Assembly: GCF_024460475.1 (NCBI RefSeq) | Contig: NZ_JANFYN010000064.1 | Location: 1-9,596 of the forward strand | Direction of reading: 5' to 3' | Length of the DNA stretch: 9,596 nt | Source: Holdemanella sp. MSK.7.32 | GTDB lineage: Bacteria; Bacillota_I; Bacilli_A; Erysipelotrichales; Erysipelotrichaceae | Part shown: positions 1-5,425 of the stretch, one piece after another | Layout of the letters: every line of letters starts with the position of its first letter | How positions within the stretch are numbered: position 1 is the stretch's first letter | The notes under the pieces: generated by a model | Seen by the model: the letters and a program-made list of their open reading frames with translations, nothing else | Told to the model about the DNA's origin: nothing | Databases searched by the model: none | Translations under genes and position numbers: made by a program

Positions 1-154
1 TACTCGAAACATTCATGACAAGTTCACTGTTTTCATCCTTAAGATATTCAGGCTTCAACACTGGTTGTCCATCAAATAAAAGTGCATTGAAGATTGAAAC
101 AAAGTTTTTGGGTTGTCCTAAAAACTTCTTAGACTCAATATCAATCGAATTCAA
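1..154 (-). CDS. Partial Rpn / PD-(D/E)XK transposase-family protein (N-terminus)
   Basis: The gene runs off the left edge, so only the first 51 codons are visible. The start is a TTG at 152-154, chosen because an excellent ribosome binding site lies six bases upstream and no in-frame ATG is available there. The visible protein contains FLGQPKNF, then FNALLFDGQPVLKPEYL, then acidic residues (KDENSEL). From memory, this FxNxxLFDGxxVxKPExL pattern is typical of the N-terminus of the Firmicutes Rpn-like / PD-(D/E)XK nuclease 'transposase' family, which is often present in many copies per genome. The catalytic residues would lie beyond the edge, so neither the nuclease core nor the intactness of the gene can be checked. 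The family call is a recognition from a short segment and is only moderately sure. Confidence 0.55.
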   Translation of the reverse strand, partial: MNSIDIESKKFLGQPKNFVSIFNALLFDGQPVLKPEYLKDENSELVMNVSS

Positions 155-160
155 GATAAC

Positions 161-171
161 TCCTCCTTTCC
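161..171 (-). promoter_or_regulatory. Ribosome binding site fixing a TTG start
   Basis: The minus strand reads GGAAAGGAGGA, a near-perfect Shine-Dalgarno sequence, six bases before the TTG at 152-154. It is the main reason to accept a TTG start for the left-edge gene. I found no convincing -35/-10 pair upstream of it. Confidence 0.7.
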
Positions 172-228
172 TTTCTCTCTAATACGAAAAAAAAGAAGGA
201 AATTTTAGAAAAGATGCATATTTTGATA

Positions 229-256
229 ATTTCACATAATTCAATCCTATTTCACA
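229..256. repeat. Direct repeat of ATTTCACA, 20-bp period
   Basis: ATTTCACA occurs at 229-236 and again at 249-256, exactly 20 bases apart (about two helical turns), upstream of the left-edge minus-strand gene. The same 8-mer forms one arm of the Crp/Fnr-type palindrome at 5335-5350. Neither copy here has a matching TGTGA arm at the right spacing, so these are at best half-sites. Confidence 0.35.
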
Positions 257-290
257 ACATTTACCAAAGTTATACTAAATTTATGACAAC

Positions 291-307
291 ATAGAATGAT
301 ATTCTAT
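291..307. repeat. Inverted repeat, 7-bp arms, 3-bp centre
   Basis: ATAGAAT, GAT, ATTCTAT: the arms are perfectly complementary. The centre is too short for a stable hairpin, so a protein-binding site is more likely than an RNA structure if it matters at all. It does not match the 7-1-7 Fur/PerR box, because the centre is three bases. It is the first of three consecutive palindromes. Confidence 0.4.
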
Positions 308-310
308 AAG

Positions 311-328
311 TGCCTTAAAGATAAGGCA
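311..328. repeat. Inverted repeat, 6-bp arms, 6-bp loop
   Basis: TGCCTT, AAAGAT, AAGGCA: perfect six-base arms around a six-base loop. As RNA it would be a small hairpin with three G-C pairs. Neither strand has a run of T after it, so it is not an intrinsic terminator. Confidence 0.4.
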
Positions 329-356
329 ATGAATATATAAATAAACCAATATTCAT
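329..356. repeat. Inverted repeat, 8-bp arms, 12-bp loop
   Basis: ATGAATAT at 329-336 is the exact reverse complement of ATATTCAT at 349-356. It directly abuts the preceding palindrome. It is very AT-rich, so thermodynamically weak as RNA. It lies about 35 bases beyond the terminator of the hyd operon. Confidence 0.4.
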
Positions 357-391
357 ATCTCTCTCCTAAAAATAATAATAATAAACAAAAG

Positions 392-424
392 AAACCATTC
401 TAGACGCCAACACTAGAATGGTTT
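392..424 (-). terminator. Intrinsic terminator of the hyd operon
   Basis: A perfect 12-bp stem (392-403 with 413-424) surrounds a nine-base loop. It begins eight bases after the stop codon of the M55 peptidase gene. On the minus strand the stem ends in GGTTT and continues CTTTTGTTTATT, a reasonable U-rich tail. This marks the end of the transcript that starts near 5302. The plus strand also has a short T-run after the stem, but no plus-strand gene ends here. Confidence 0.8.
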
Positions 425-431
425 TCTTATT

Positions 432-1247
432 TTAGGCATATGCATTACATACTTTAATCACAAAACGCATCAAGGCATATAAATCTTTATATGTTTCTTT
501 TTCGATACGAACCGTACAATCATCCATCTTTTCTACATTGTCCATACGAGATACAAAATCCGCATTTCGACTATGATGGAATGTTATTTCCATTGTGTGA
601 GATGAAGATATAGTTGGTTTTTCATCTGTTTTTAAAGCTTCTTGTATACCATATGTATATCTATTCTTCAACTCATTAAAGCTACAACACAAAGCACACT
701 GATTGTTTAATGTTTTCTTTGTTTCCACAAATACACAACCAAGTTCTTCTTCTACCTGCTTACCATATTCACTATCACCACTTGCTAAGATAACTGGCAC
801 TCCAAATTCGTTTGCCAACAATCGATTTATGCCACTTTCACCAAGTTCTTTCCCATCTACTACAATTTTTCGTACCATAGTACCCCAAATCGTATGAGCC
901 ATAACGCCTGGTGAGTTACATCGAGAATGATATCCAATAAATAATGCTCCATCAAAAGAATCATCTAAACCTTCCATCATTCCAAATTCCTTATAAGCTC
1001 CATTTGCGGACACAAAAGCAGCTCTAGGATCTAATTTTGAAGGAAGAAGATTATCCATATTTCCATGACCATCATTGACCACAACTTCTTCTACGCCATT
1101 TTGAAACAATAAATCAATCACAAGATTGACTTCATTCATCATATTTGTACAATATTCAGAATATAAGTATCCATTCTTAGCTGTATTTGCCGGATTACTG
1201 TTTCCCCAAATACCTTCAATATCGGCTGATATATATATTTTTTTCAT
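432..1247 (-). CDS. M55-family metallopeptidase (DppA-like D-aminopeptidase)
   Basis: This 271-residue protein is full length for family M55, whose founder is Bacillus DppA, a zinc D-aminopeptidase that forms a barrel-shaped decamer. The family signature is complete. Asp9 and Glu11 lie in SADIEG, His61 in VNDGHGN, His107 in IGYHS, His118 in MAHTIWG, and Glu137 in ELGESG. These match the DppA metal ligands D8, E10, H60, H104 and E133 and the proposed catalytic H115. There is no signal peptide or membrane segment, so it is cytoplasmic. The expected activity is release of N-terminal D-amino acids or turnover of small peptides such as cell-wall fragments; the substrate is unknown. The ATG directly follows the hydF stop codon and has AGAGGTG six bases upstream inside hydF, so it is cotranscribed and probably translationally coupled. 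It is the last gene before the operon terminator. Why it sits with hydrogenase maturases is unclear. Confidence 0.92.
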   Translation of the reverse strand: MKKIYISADIEGIWGNSNPANTAKNGYLYSEYCTNMMNEVNLVIDLLFQNGVEEVVVNDGHGNMDNLLPSKLDPRAAFVSANGAYKEFGMMEGLDDSFDGALFIGYHSRCNSPGVMAHTIWGTMVRKIVVDGKELGESGINRLLANEFGVPVILASGDSEYGKQVEEELGCVFVETKKTLNNQCALCCSFNELKNRYTYGIQEALKTDEKPTISSSHTMEITFHHSRNADFVSRMDNVEKMDDCTVRIEKETYKDLYALMRFVIKVCNAYA

Positions 1248-2420
1248 CTAAAACACCTCTACTGAACGATCTAATATCCCGTTCATTTTCGCAATTGCAA
1301 TGCCATAATTTGTGAATGGCACATGCTGTTTCTTACATTCCTTTACGCGAGACTGCACTTCTTTTTCATTCAACATACATGCACCACAATGAATCACAAC
1401 ACTATATTTCGAAAGATCTTCTTTAAATCCTTGTCCAGAAGTAAATTCAAAAGTTATATTCTTCTTTGTATAATTCAAGATCCATTTTGGAAGCTTGTCC
1501 GTACCAATATCACCACACTGTCTATGGTGCGTACACCCTTCACTAATCAGTACACAATCCCCATCTTGCAGATGATCTAACTTGTTGGCCCCTTCAAGCA
1601 CTGTAGATAAGCTTTCTTTTAAGCGTGCCATAAGAATAGAGAAAGAAGTTAAATGAATAGATTTATCTACGATTTGACTTACCTTGTTAAAAGCCTGGGA
1701 ATCTGTAATAACCAGTTTTGGAGTAACCTTCTTTAGGGTTGCATCCAATTCTTCTACCTGACAAGTCATACCAATCGCATGATGATCTAAAATATCTCTT
1801 AATACAAGTTGTTGAGGTAAAATCAATCTTCCTTTAGGAGCCGATTGATCAATTGGAATCACAAGCACAATAACATCGCCCGAATCAATTAAATCACCAA
1901 TAATTGTCTTTTCTTCCTGTTTCTTTGCGACACTAGCCAACAATTGCTTTAATCCATCTATATTGTCATTGTTTAGAGCACTCACATAGATTTCATTAGA
2001 AGCCAGTTCTTTCTTTTCTTCAATCAAATCACACTTATTAAAAACTATAAAATAAGGTAATTTATTTTCTTTAAACATGTCAATCAAATCCAAATCTATT
2101 TTTTGTAGACCTACATTCGCATCAACTACCAATACGGCCATATCCATTGTTTTTAAAACTTCTAACGTTCTTTTAATTCTCAATTCACCCAAAGTACCTT
2201 CATCATCCATACCCGGCGTATCCACAATCACAACAGGTCCAATCGGTAAGATTTCCATTGATTTCTTTACAGGGTCTGTCGTAGTTCCCTTTATATTAGA
2301 AACTAAAGACATATTCTGGTTGGTAATCGCATTGACTACACTGGATTTTCCAGCATTTCTTAAACCGAAAAATCCAATGTGTGTACGATTCGCGCTTATC
2401 GTACTATTTAAATTAGACAT
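1248..2420 (-). CDS. hydF: [FeFe]-hydrogenase H-cluster maturation GTPase HydF
   Basis: HydF is the scaffold on which the 2Fe subcluster is assembled before transfer to apo-HydA; it is cytoplasmic and dimeric. At 390 residues it has the family's usual length. The N-terminal GTPase domain shows the P-loop GLRNAGKS (19-26), the switch I threonines in KGTTTDP (44-50), DTPG (67-70), NKCD (128-131) and SAL (147-149). A dimerisation region follows. The C-terminal cluster-binding domain carries C296-T-H298 and H344-C345-GA-C348, the CxH...HCxxC signature. The spacing between the two halves is 45 residues, at or just under the 46-53 I recall for the family. The ATG lies two bases after the hydG stop. 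Only a weak AGG precedes it, so translation probably depends on coupling to hydG. The stop directly abuts the ATG of the M55 peptidase gene. Confidence 0.97.
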   Translation of the reverse strand: MSNLNSTISANRTHIGFFGLRNAGKSSVVNAITNQNMSLVSNIKGTTTDPVKKSMEILPIGPVVIVDTPGMDDEGTLGELRIKRTLEVLKTMDMAVLVVDANVGLQKIDLDLIDMFKENKLPYFIVFNKCDLIEEKKELASNEIYVSALNNDNIDGLKQLLASVAKKQEEKTIIGDLIDSGDVIVLVIPIDQSAPKGRLILPQQLVLRDILDHHAIGMTCQVEELDATLKKVTPKLVITDSQAFNKVSQIVDKSIHLTSFSILMARLKESLSTVLEGANKLDHLQDGDCVLISEGCTHHRQCGDIGTDKLPKWILNYTKKNITFEFTSGQGFKEDLSKYSVVIHCGACMLNEKEVQSRVKECKKQHVPFTNYGIAIAKMNGILDRSVEVF

Positions 2421-2422
2421 AA

Positions 2423-3871
2423 TTAGAACCTGAAATCTCTACGATTGCTTGACTTGATCGCATCCACATTGTCACGAGCAATTTGTTGAGCTTTCGCATT
2501 TGGAATTTTGTTCAATTCTTTTTCAATCAACTCAAAACCAATTCTCTTTGTATCTTCACTCGCATAGTCAACTAAAAATTCACATAAAGTCATCAATGCG
2601 TTAGGATGACAACAATTTTGAATTTGCCCTGTCTTACACAAAGACATGAAACGATCTCCTGTTCTTCCTTCTCTATAACATGCTGTACAGAAAGATGGAA
2701 TGTAACCTAACTCCATCAACCAGTTCACAACTTCATCTAATGTTCTTTGGTCAGATACATCAAATTGTTCTGAATCATGAGGACGCTCTTCTTCTGTATA
2801 TCCACCAACAGATGTACGACTTGCCCCACTAATTTGAGATACACCTAAGTGAAGCATTTTTTCACGAACTTCTTGAGATTCACGTGTAGAAATAATCATT
2901 CCAGTATATGGAACGGCAATACGGATACATGCTGCAATCTTTTCAAAGATTTCATCATCCAAACTATTATCGAACGCTTCTGGATCAATATCATCTGCAT
3001 GTTTTACACGAGGCACACTAATTGTATGTGGACCTACACCATGAACAGCTTCTAAGTGTTCTGCATGCATCATTAAGCCGGCAAATTCATATTGATAGCC
3101 TTCCAAGCCAAATAATACACCCAATCCAACATCATCAATTCCACCTTCCATGGCTCTATCCATAGCTTCTGTATGATAGTCATAATCGTGTTTAGGTCCT
3201 GTTGGATGCAACTCTAAATAACTCTTTTTATTGTATGTTTCTTGGAATAAGATATAAGTTCCTATTCCAGCTTCCTTTAATTTACGATAATTTTCTACCG
3301 TTGTAGCCGCGATATTTACATTGACACGGCGAATGGCGCCATTCTTGTGTTGAATCGAATAAATAGTTTTAATAGAATCCAAGATATATTCGATTGAATT
3401 GTGTACTGGATCTTCGCCTGCTTCAATAGCCAAACGTTTATGTCCCATATCTTGTAGCGCTATAACTTCATCACGAATCTGATCTTGTGTTAATTTAATA
3501 CGTTTAATATGTTTATTCTTCATGTGATAAGGACAATATACACATCCATTTACACAATAATTTGATAAATATAATGGGGCAAACATCACAATACGATTTC
3601 CATAGAATGCTTGTTTAATTTCATTGGCAAGCTTATACATTTCTTCTACTTTTTCAGGAATGTCACAAGCTAAAAGTACACTTGCTTCACGGTGTGTTAA
3701 ACCTTCACAATGAACACCATGCTCTGTCTTTTGTGGACGAGCCTTATTTAAAATTTGATCAATCAATTCCACATTGTGTTTGTTCTTTTCGGCATATTCA
3801 ATTGTTTCAAGAATTTCTTCATGACTAATAAATTCTTCTGCCTTTAATGATTTTGGGTTATAATTACTCAT
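2423..3871 (-). CDS. hydG: [FeFe]-hydrogenase H-cluster radical SAM maturase HydG
   Basis: HydG cleaves L-tyrosine to p-cresol and uses the remaining fragment to make CO and CN- on an auxiliary iron-sulfur cluster, giving the Fe(CO)2(CN) unit of the H-cluster. The 482-residue length is normal. The radical-SAM CX3CX2C motif is C106-VNG-C110-VY-C113, and the C-terminal auxiliary-cluster motif CX2CX22C is C395-TA-C398...C421, so both clusters can form. This C-terminal motif separates HydG from its relative ThiH, together with the operon context. The ATG is preceded by GAGGAG at a nine-base spacing, and 17 bases separate it from hydE. It is followed by hydF after two bases. Protein products are expected to act with HydE and HydF in the cytoplasm under strict anaerobiosis. 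Confidence 0.98.
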   Translation of the reverse strand: MSNYNPKSLKAEEFISHEEILETIEYAEKNKHNVELIDQILNKARPQKTEHGVHCEGLTHREASVLLACDIPEKVEEMYKLANEIKQAFYGNRIVMFAPLYLSNYCVNGCVYCPYHMKNKHIKRIKLTQDQIRDEVIALQDMGHKRLAIEAGEDPVHNSIEYILDSIKTIYSIQHKNGAIRRVNVNIAATTVENYRKLKEAGIGTYILFQETYNKKSYLELHPTGPKHDYDYHTEAMDRAMEGGIDDVGLGVLFGLEGYQYEFAGLMMHAEHLEAVHGVGPHTISVPRVKHADDIDPEAFDNSLDDEIFEKIAACIRIAVPYTGMIISTRESQEVREKMLHLGVSQISGASRTSVGGYTEEERPHDSEQFDVSDQRTLDEVVNWLMELGYIPSFCTACYREGRTGDRFMSLCKTGQIQNCCHPNALMTLCEFLVDYASEDTKRIGFELIEKELNKIPNAKAQQIARDNVDAIKSSNRRDFRF

Positions 3872-3888
3872 TTTTTATATCTCCTCTT

Positions 3889-4932
3889 TTATTTTTTAAT
3901 ATCTCCACGATCAGTTACGATCTTGTATCCTATTGAATCCATACGCCTTGATAAACAATCTTTACATTCTGCACTCTCTTCGCCTGTACAAATTTTATTA
4001 TCATACAACGCATATTTTTTTCTGACGCTCAACGGCGATAAATTAGGCATAACTACATTGGCCCCCGCAAGAATTCCCTTTTCTCTTCCTTGAGGATCAA
4101 TCGTTCCTAAAGCTGTTGTAGCAGGAAGTAAAATATTTGGTTGAATCAAACGAATCAAAGACAATAAGAATAAAGTTTGATTCAAAGTTCCACATGTCAT
4201 ATCTTTAAACGGTGTATCCTTTTGCGAAATAAAAGGACCAATACCACACATATCAGGTTTAAATGTTTCAATAAACTTCAAATCCATCGCCAAAGTTTCA
4301 CTTGTCTGATAAGGTGAACCTACCATAAAGCCACATCCTACTTGATAACCGATTTCCTTTAAGTCTTTTAAACACTGCATACGATGATCAAAAGACATAT
4401 TTTTTGGATGCAACTTTTCATAATGATTTTTACTAGCCGTTTCATGTCTTAATAAATAACGATTGGCTCCCGCATCAAACCAAGCCTTATATGTATCTCT
4501 ATCTTCTTCACCTAAAGAAAGGGTAATCGCACAATCTGGATATTCACTACGAATCTTTTGAACTACATCTGTGACAAAATCCTTTTTATAAATTCCTTCG
4601 CCACCTTGCAAAACAAAAGTGCGAAAACCAAGTTCATAACCTTCTTTGCAGCAATGCAGAATATCTTCTTCGACTAATATATAGCGATCACAATTGAAAT
4701 TGGACTTGCGAATTCCACAATAGAAGCAGTCGTTGCGACAATAATTTCCTACTTCAATAAGTCCACGTACATAGACTGAATTTCCATATATTAACGTAGC
4801 TTGTTCTTTCGCTTTATTAGCAGCATATAAGCGTAAAGCATCATTTTCAGCTTCAATTAAAGTTTTATATTCTAATAAACTTAAAGAGTGTTCTCTTTCA
4901 AGTTTATCAATCAATCGATATGCTTCAATCAT
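3889..4932 (-). CDS. hydE: [FeFe]-hydrogenase H-cluster radical SAM maturase HydE
   Basis: HydE is a radical-SAM enzyme of the BioB-like family that converts the HydG product into the precursor of the azadithiolate-bridged diiron subcluster. The 347-residue length is typical. The CX3CX2C motif is C65-RND-C69-FY-C72. A second, non-essential cluster site known from some HydE proteins is also present as C315-x7-C323-x2-C326. Internal motifs such as GGEG (110-113) and RHETAS (162-167) are typical of the barrel. The ATG overlaps the end of the upstream regulator gene by eight bases (ATGATTGA), and no strong Shine-Dalgarno sequence precedes it, which points to translational coupling. A BioB or PylB assignment is excluded by the hydG-hydF context and the C-terminal cluster site. 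Confidence 0.97.
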   Translation of the reverse strand: MIEAYRLIDKLEREHSLSLLEYKTLIEAENDALRLYAANKAKEQATLIYGNSVYVRGLIEVGNYCRNDCFYCGIRKSNFNCDRYILVEEDILHCCKEGYELGFRTFVLQGGEGIYKKDFVTDVVQKIRSEYPDCAITLSLGEEDRDTYKAWFDAGANRYLLRHETASKNHYEKLHPKNMSFDHRMQCLKDLKEIGYQVGCGFMVGSPYQTSETLAMDLKFIETFKPDMCGIGPFISQKDTPFKDMTCGTLNQTLFLLSLIRLIQPNILLPATTALGTIDPQGREKGILAGANVVMPNLSPLSVRKKYALYDNKICTGEESAECKDCLSRRMDSIGYKIVTDRGDIKK

Positions 4933-5182
4933 GGCTAATCACATTGGAATAGGCTGTTTTCACACTAATTCCCTGTATATTTCCTAATTTACCTGCCAAA
5001 GCAGCAATTGTATTTTGTGGGGCATCTAACGCAATTGAAATTACACTTATATGTTTTTGTTTGTAAGGTATTCCCATTCTTCCAATAATATATTCACTAT
5101 ATTCATGAAGAATTTCATTCAATAGATTCACTGCATTTGTATCTTCTACAATAATTCCCATCACGGCAACACGTGTTTCCAT
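4925..5182 (-). CDS. TM1266-type iron-only hydrogenase system regulator
   Basis: This is an 85-residue protein of the TM1266 family ('iron-only hydrogenase system regulator'), a small ferredoxin-like/ACT-type fold related in shape to the C-terminal ligand-binding domain of NikR and found beside hyd maturation genes. The recognisable pattern is RVAVMGIIVED near the N-terminus, a central IIGRMGIPY, and ISVISIALDAPQNTIAALAGKLG followed by ISVKTAYS. There is no DNA-binding domain, so the label 'regulator' is a family name, not something the sequence shows. A longer frame with a GTG start at 5221 exists, but it runs through the leader hairpin. The ATG at 5180-5182 is preferred because AAGGAG lies six bases upstream. 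It is the first gene of the operon and overlaps hydE by eight bases. Confidence 0.9.
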   Translation of the reverse strand: METRVAVMGIIVEDTNAVNLLNEILHEYSEYIIGRMGIPYKQKHISVISIALDAPQNTIAALAGKLGNIQGISVKTAYSNVISHD

Positions 5183-5188
5183 ATTCAT

Positions 5189-5194
5189 CTCCTT
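5189..5194 (-). promoter_or_regulatory. Ribosome binding site deciding the operon's first start
   Basis: AAGGAG lies six bases before the ATG at 5182. The alternative ATG two codons upstream touches this site with no spacer and cannot be used with it, so the protein starts METRV. The leader terminator-like hairpin ends only a few bases upstream. Confidence 0.85.
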
Positions 5195-5200
5195 CTTAAA

Positions 5201-5238
5201 GAAAAAAGCTATACTCCACACACAAAAAGAGCATAGCT
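5201..5238 (-). terminator. Leader terminator / candidate attenuator of the hyd operon
   Basis: On the minus strand AGCTATGCTC (5229-5238) pairs with GAGTATAGCT (5207-5216) across a 12-base loop. The stem is ten pairs, one of them G-U. It is followed by a run of T (5202-5207), then C and TTT. The G-U pair would be an A-C mismatch in a plus-strand transcript, so the hairpin is built for the minus strand. It sits between the predicted hyd promoter and the first ribosome binding site, ending about seven bases before AAGGAG, with no gene upstream to terminate. Premature termination controlled by the roughly 65 bases of leader before it is the obvious reading. I do not recognise a known riboswitch, T-box or protein-binding antiterminator there. 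Confidence 0.65.
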
Positions 5239-5308
5239 ATAGTTCTACTTACAAATTTCTTATAAGCACCTTTCACGCAGAATTCTCTTAATGTTGGGAG
5301 CAATTTTC

Positions 5309-5314
5309 TTTATA
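5309..5314 (-). promoter_or_regulatory. hydE: Predicted -10 box of the hyd operon
   Basis: The minus strand reads TATAAA here, giving a start near 5302 and a leader of about 120 bases. There is no good -35 box at 17 bases (ACATTT), as expected for an activator-dependent promoter. The palindrome at 5335-5350 would be centred about 40.5 bases upstream of the start, the class II position. Alternative -10 boxes are TATTAT (5321-5326) and TATAAG (5316-5321) just upstream. Confidence 0.5.
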
Positions 5315-5334
5315 CCTTATATAATACACGAAAA

Positions 5335-5350
5335 TGTGATTGATTTCACA
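5335..5350. promoter_or_regulatory. Crp/Fnr-type operator TGTGA-N6-TCACA
   Basis: The sequence TGTGATTGATTTCACA contains both perfect half-sites TGTGA and TCACA with a six-base spacer, the arrangement bound by Crp/Fnr-family regulators, including Fnr of Bacillus. It is embedded in A-rich flanks, also typical. It lies between two divergent transcription units: the hyd maturation operon to the left and the diguanylate cyclase gene to the right. Relative to the hyd -10 it is in the activator position. Its right arm also coincides with the -35 box of the cyclase promoter, where binding would compete with RNA polymerase. The regulator itself is not in the window. Confidence 0.7.
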
Positions 5351-5373
5351 AATAATGGTTAGTTGTATATAAT
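5345..5373 (+). promoter_or_regulatory. Promoter of the diguanylate cyclase gene
   Basis: The -35 box is TTCACA (5345-5350, five of six matches) and the -10 box is TATAAT (5368-5373, perfect), with an ideal 17-base spacer. The start would be near 5380, leaving a leader of about 45 bases with AAAGGAG at 5412-5418. A second -10-like TGGTATAAT at 5398-5406 is too close to the ribosome binding site to be preferred. Confidence 0.7.
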
Positions 5374-5425
5374 TTAATACTCTTTTAACATAATTCTTGG
5401 TATAATTAAAAAAAGGAGTTCCCAT

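Noticed and set aside
214..294. Plus-strand 26-codon reading frame starting MHILIISHN in the left intergenic region
   Set aside because: The only Shine-Dalgarno-like AAGGAA is about 13 bases away, the frame is short and ordinary for AT-rich DNA, and it runs into the first palindrome.
291..307. Fur or PerR box
   Set aside because: Arms are separated by three bases rather than one and the sequence differs from the TGATAAT or TTATAAT consensus.
703..897. Plus-strand reading frames opposite the hyd, M55, unknown and pepF genes
   Set aside because: They are shadows of well-supported minus-strand genes, with no ribosome binding sites or recognisable domains.
5183..5221. N-terminal extension of the TM1266-type protein from a GTG at 5221
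   Set aside because: It has no ribosome binding site, would be encoded by the terminator hairpin, and adds residues absent from the family; AAGGAG fits the ATG at 5182.
5196..5234. Twelve-codon leader peptide (MLFLCVEYSFFL) overlapping the hyd leader hairpin, ending just before AAGGAG
   Set aside because: The placement is suggestive of translation-controlled attenuation, but no ribosome binding site precedes the ATG and there are no runs of a regulatory amino acid.
5183..5302. Known riboswitch (c-di-GMP, SAM, FMN, T-box) in the hyd leader
   Set aside because: I looked for conserved core motifs of these classes because a cyclase gene and radical-SAM genes are adjacent, but found none.
5398..5406. 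TGGTATAAT as the main promoter of the diguanylate cyclase gene
   Set aside because: The start would fall within the ribosome binding site, and its -35 region is poor; TTCACA-N17-TATAAT upstream is better placed.
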